Below are positions 33,478 through 35,362 of a stretch of 35,362 nt of DNA, piece after piece (positions within the stretch are counted from its first letter, which is position 1; each line of letters starts with the position of its first letter). Below the pieces are notes generated by a model. The model did not search any database, was not told where the DNA came from, and was given only the letters and a program-made list of their open reading frames with translations. The translations under genes and the position numbers were made by a program. Source of the DNA: Bryobacterales bacterium (lineage in GTDB: Bacteria > Acidobacteriota > Terriglobia > Bryobacterales > UBA6623); NCBI GenBank assembly GCA_028819575.1, contig JAPPLB010000167.1, positions 1 through 35,362 of the forward strand. The letters are read 5' to 3'.

Positions 33478-33777
33478 ATGAAACGCCGTTCCGCCGTTCT
33501 CGTTTTTTTCTTCGCTGCCATGGTTCACATTCGGGTCAAGTTGACGCGGGGATCAGCTGTCCTGCTTGTCGGTCTGAGGACTTCCTCGCTAGTACTCCTT
33601 GCGGTCACACCCGTCTTCAGCCGTGCTTCCGCCCAACTCGAGCTGGATATCCTCTCGGTCTTGAAGGAGTTCCACGACCTTCGCCAGATGCTGCCGAGGC
33701 ATCTCAAGGCCCGCGCCAACAAAATACTGTACGAATGCCGCGAGAAAGTGTCGAGCTGGAGCGGTGCGGATGAATGA
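33478..33777 (+). CDS. Hypothetical small protein with hydrophobic N-terminus
   Basis: 99 residues with two hydrophobic patches (SAVLVFFFAAMV and SSLVLLAVTPVF) and an Arg/Lys/Glu-rich helix at the end (HDLRQMLPRHLKARANKILYE). No family is recognised and the ribosome binding site is poor. It follows the DUF1080 gene by 47 bp on the same strand. An open frame covers the same bases on the minus strand, so coding status is uncertain. Confidence 0.35.
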   Translation: MKRRSAVLVFFFAAMVHIRVKLTRGSAVLLVGLRTSSLVLLAVTPVFSRASAQLELDILSVLKEFHDLRQMLPRHLKARANKILYECREKVSSWSGADE

Positions 33778-33867
33778 GGTTCACTGGTCTTTTGTGTCTC
33801 CCGCACTCGGTGGCAAGATCGTCGGTATTGCCTTTTTGCGATACCAGTGACGGATTCGTGACGCCCC

Positions 33868-34287
33868 TCATGTCATCTTCCAGGGGTTGACAACTGCGAC
33901 ATCCAAGCCGGCGAAATCCGCTGTGTTCCGTGTCGCAAGGGAGATGACATGGGCTTTAGCCGTGCCGGCGATAAGCGCATCACCCAAGTCCAGGACGCGG
34001 CCGGAGCGGCGCGCTTGCGCCCGGAAACGAGCCGCCCACTCCGCCGCGGTTCTGTCCAACGGCAGGATACGGTCTTCATACTCCGAGACAATGCCGGAGT
34101 ACATCGCACGCAGACGATCGCTGCGGCGCCCCGGAGGGAGTAAACGCAAACCGTATGCAAGCTCATGGATGACCATCGTGGAGAGCCAAACGTCGTTCTG
34201 GCCGGTCAGAAAGGCAATGACCTGCGGATGGGGAGCATCCCGAGTCAACTCCGAGATCACATTCGTGTCGAGCAGGTAGGCCGTCAT
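33868..34287 (-). CDS. VapC-type PIN-domain toxin
   Basis: 139 residues, a normal PIN-domain RNase toxin. The four acidic residues expected of the Mg-binding site are seen: D7 in YLLDTNVISEL, E42 in VIHELAYG, D103 in LDLGDALIAGTA and D124 in TRNTADFAG. FitB/VapC proteins cleave RNA, often tRNA. Its ATG overlaps the antitoxin stop (ATGA), so the two are translationally coupled, as is typical. It is not linked to any mobile gene here. Confidence 0.93.
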   Translation of the reverse strand: MTAYLLDTNVISELTRDAPHPQVIAFLTGQNDVWLSTMVIHELAYGLRLLPPGRRSDRLRAMYSGIVSEYEDRILPLDRTAAEWAARFRAQARRSGRVLDLGDALIAGTAKAHVISLATRNTADFAGLDVAVVNPWKMT

Positions 34288-34562
34288 CTTTCCTGGCTGT
34301 CAACGAACGGGATCGGCCGCCGGGATTCTCGATCCCTGGGGATCTCGAGGTTGACGCCGCGCGGCGTATTCTCGATCAGCCACTGACCCAATGGCTTGCG
34401 CGGCGGCTGCTTCGAGTACCACGCGTCGGCGGGCACGACAACGAAGGACTTGCGCGTCCCGATATGCTGCGGTCCCTCCGCTTCGGCAAGCCGCAGAATT
34501 TCCGACAACCGCGCCTTGGCCTCGGCCACGGTCCAAGTCCGATGGGGTTGAGATTGGCCCAC
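34284..34562 (-). CDS. Phd/YefM-type antitoxin
   Basis: 92 residues from a GTG preceded by GGAGGAG at six bases. The N-terminal RTWTVAEAKARLSEILRLAEAEGPQHI is the Phd/YefM DNA-binding and dimerisation fold, followed by KSFVVVPADAWYS, the usual second strand and helix. The C-terminal tail (LIENTPRGVNLEIPRDRES) should wrap the PIN toxin. Overlaps the toxin start by four bases. A palindrome overlapping the -10 region suggests autoregulation. Confidence 0.9.
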   Translation of the reverse strand: MGQSQPHRTWTVAEAKARLSEILRLAEAEGPQHIGTRKSFVVVPADAWYSKQPPRKPLGQWLIENTPRGVNLEIPRDRESRRPIPFVDSQER

Positions 34563-34594
34563 GCCACACTCCTCCAGTCAATCTGTAGTAGTCC

Positions 34595-34610
34595 ATTATA
34601 GACCAGGTCT
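34595..34610 (-). promoter_or_regulatory. Toxin-antitoxin promoter with overlapping operator-like palindrome
   Basis: The minus strand reads TATAAT (34595-34600), about 33 bp before the antitoxin GTG. The palindrome AGACC-A-GGTCT (34600-34610) abuts it, in the place expected for the antitoxin-binding operator. The -35 is weak. Confidence 0.5.
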
Positions 34611-34723
34611 CTAGCCTGCACCAGACGCATCCGCCCCGATTCCCTTCCCGCAGGAATCAGCAAGGAATCGGCGGGCGGTCGAGCGAGAACTCGGCTCTCA
34701 CTTCCGTCCGACTGCGGATCGCC

Positions 34724-35128
34724 TCACGACCGGACCAAAACTACGCCAATCACGCCGCCGGTGAGACCCATGCGGACCGCGTTGATCAACGTGTCGACCG
34801 GGATTGTCGCCGGTCCGGACAAGTTCATCGTTCCGTACAATTCGAGGTTCAAGCCCAAACCAAGCAGCAGGCCGAGCAGTGCACCGGCCTTGGCCCCGGC
34901 GCCAAAACTCTCAATCCCGGACCAGCGACTCAGGATCAGGGTGAGAAACGCGGCCAGGACAAGCTCCCCGAGAATCAGAGGAACCATGTCCGGCATCTCC
35001 TTGATCACGCCCGGCGCCGCGTTGGCCTCCATGAACTCGCTCAACAGCACTCCGTAAAGCACAAACCCGAGGAGAAACAACGTGACTCCCCCGGCTACCG
35101 AGGCCATCGCAAACTTCTTCGTATCCAT
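34724..35128 (-). CDS. Small four-span membrane protein, DUF1761-like
   Basis: 134 residues from the ATG following GGAG; the open frame continues upstream into the dispersed repeat and that part is not real. Four hydrophobic segments: about 8-28 (SVAGGVTLFLLGFVLYGVLL), 49-66, 78-97 and 115-133. The length, spacing and a central short Ser/Gly loop are like DUF1761 proteins, but the match is tentative. No function is known. Confidence 0.6.
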   Translation of the reverse strand: MDTKKFAMASVAGGVTLFLLGFVLYGVLLSEFMEANAAPGVIKEMPDMVPLILGELVLAAFLTLILSRWSGIESFGAGAKAGALLGLLLGLGLNLELYGTMNLSGPATIPVDTLINAVRMGLTGGVIGVVLVRS

Positions 35129-35292
35129 TCTTTGCAACTCCTTCCGCGCCCGTAAAACCCTGCTCGAGCGCCCCCCAGAGTGTAGGCCTATCACAGACCG
35201 CATCGCAATGTGAGCTCTTCGGAAGCCTTGGGGCGGAGCGGTCCGCCGGCAGGGTCCACCGAGATCGGACCTTCGACCCCTGGGCGCCACTA

Positions 35293-35362
35293 GTCTGCAT
35301 TTCTCACCACCCGACGGTCGAAACACACGATACGACCGCCAGGACTTCGTTGCGCTTGCTTG
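35293..35362 (+). repeat. Dispersed TIR element, copy 7 (left part, cut by window end)
   Basis: Left terminus GTCTGCATTTCTCACCAC (one change from GCCTGC) with TA at 35291-35292, followed by the left arm and the start of the core. It ends at GCGCTTGCTTG, while the window begins TGCTTGCCGTG, so the ends join or overlap within the same repeat region. Confidence 0.9.

Noticed and set aside
34611-34620. CTAGCCTGCA near the toxin-antitoxin promoter
   Set aside because: Ten-base match to an element terminus only; the following bases do not match, so it may be chance.

Overview
The window is high-GC bacterial DNA with no phage, plasmid, CRISPR, rRNA or tRNA genes that I can see. The gene content is typical of soil or host-associated Acidobacteriota (Bryobacterales/Solibacter-like): many Tat-exported or lipid-anchored hydrolases, sulfatases, DUF1080 proteins, Gfo/Idh/MocA oxidoreductases, and a compact valS, nadC-birA-coaX housekeeping block. 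This assignment is an inference from gene families and order; Planctomycetes or Verrucomicrobia are the main alternatives.

Layout. 1-5576: minus-strand run with an esterase/SMP-30 fusion, a Tat-exported gamma-glutamyltransferase-like protein and a GT-C-like membrane protein. 5669-8255: a Tat-exported sulfatase convergent with a TauE/SafE exporter. 8711-12736: a Gfo/Idh/MocA oxidoreductase, a DUF948/YtxH envelope pair, a secreted NIPSNAP protein and an OxlT-like MFS transporter. 13080-18270: valS, nadC, birA, coaX. 18457-25904: minus-strand run with a sialidase-like propeller, a PQQ-type propeller, proC, two tandem Tat-exported PLP fold-type-I paralogues and a Tat-exported isochorismatase-like hydrolase. 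26511-29878: a second sulfatase coupled to a small membrane protein, then an orphan DHOD-like flavoprotein. 30090-33777: a module of two secreted DUF1080 proteins around a Tat-exported Gfo/Idh/MocA protein. 33868-34562: a VapC/Phd-type toxin-antitoxin pair. 34724-35128: a small membrane protein.

The most striking structure is not a gene. A dispersed repeat family (four full-length or internally variant copies, two copies cut by the window ends, one short end fragment, one diverged copy) has terminal inverted repeats starting GCCTGC and is flanked by TA. Three compact copies are 178-179 bp. One copy lies inside another; removing the inner copy with one TA restores an intact outer end, which is direct evidence of TA-targeted insertion, as in IS630/Tc1-mariner-type MITEs. 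At five sites the right end falls exactly on the stop codon of a minus-strand gene, so that flanking TA plus the first G of the repeat spell the TAG stop. All copies have the same orientation. Both window ends lie inside this repeat, so the window is probably a whole contig broken at repeat copies.

Functionally, the region encodes mostly exported degradation of sulfated or glycosylated polymers (sulfatases, sialidase-like, DUF1080/Gfo-Idh, esterase/lactonase, GGT) beside a small core-metabolism block.
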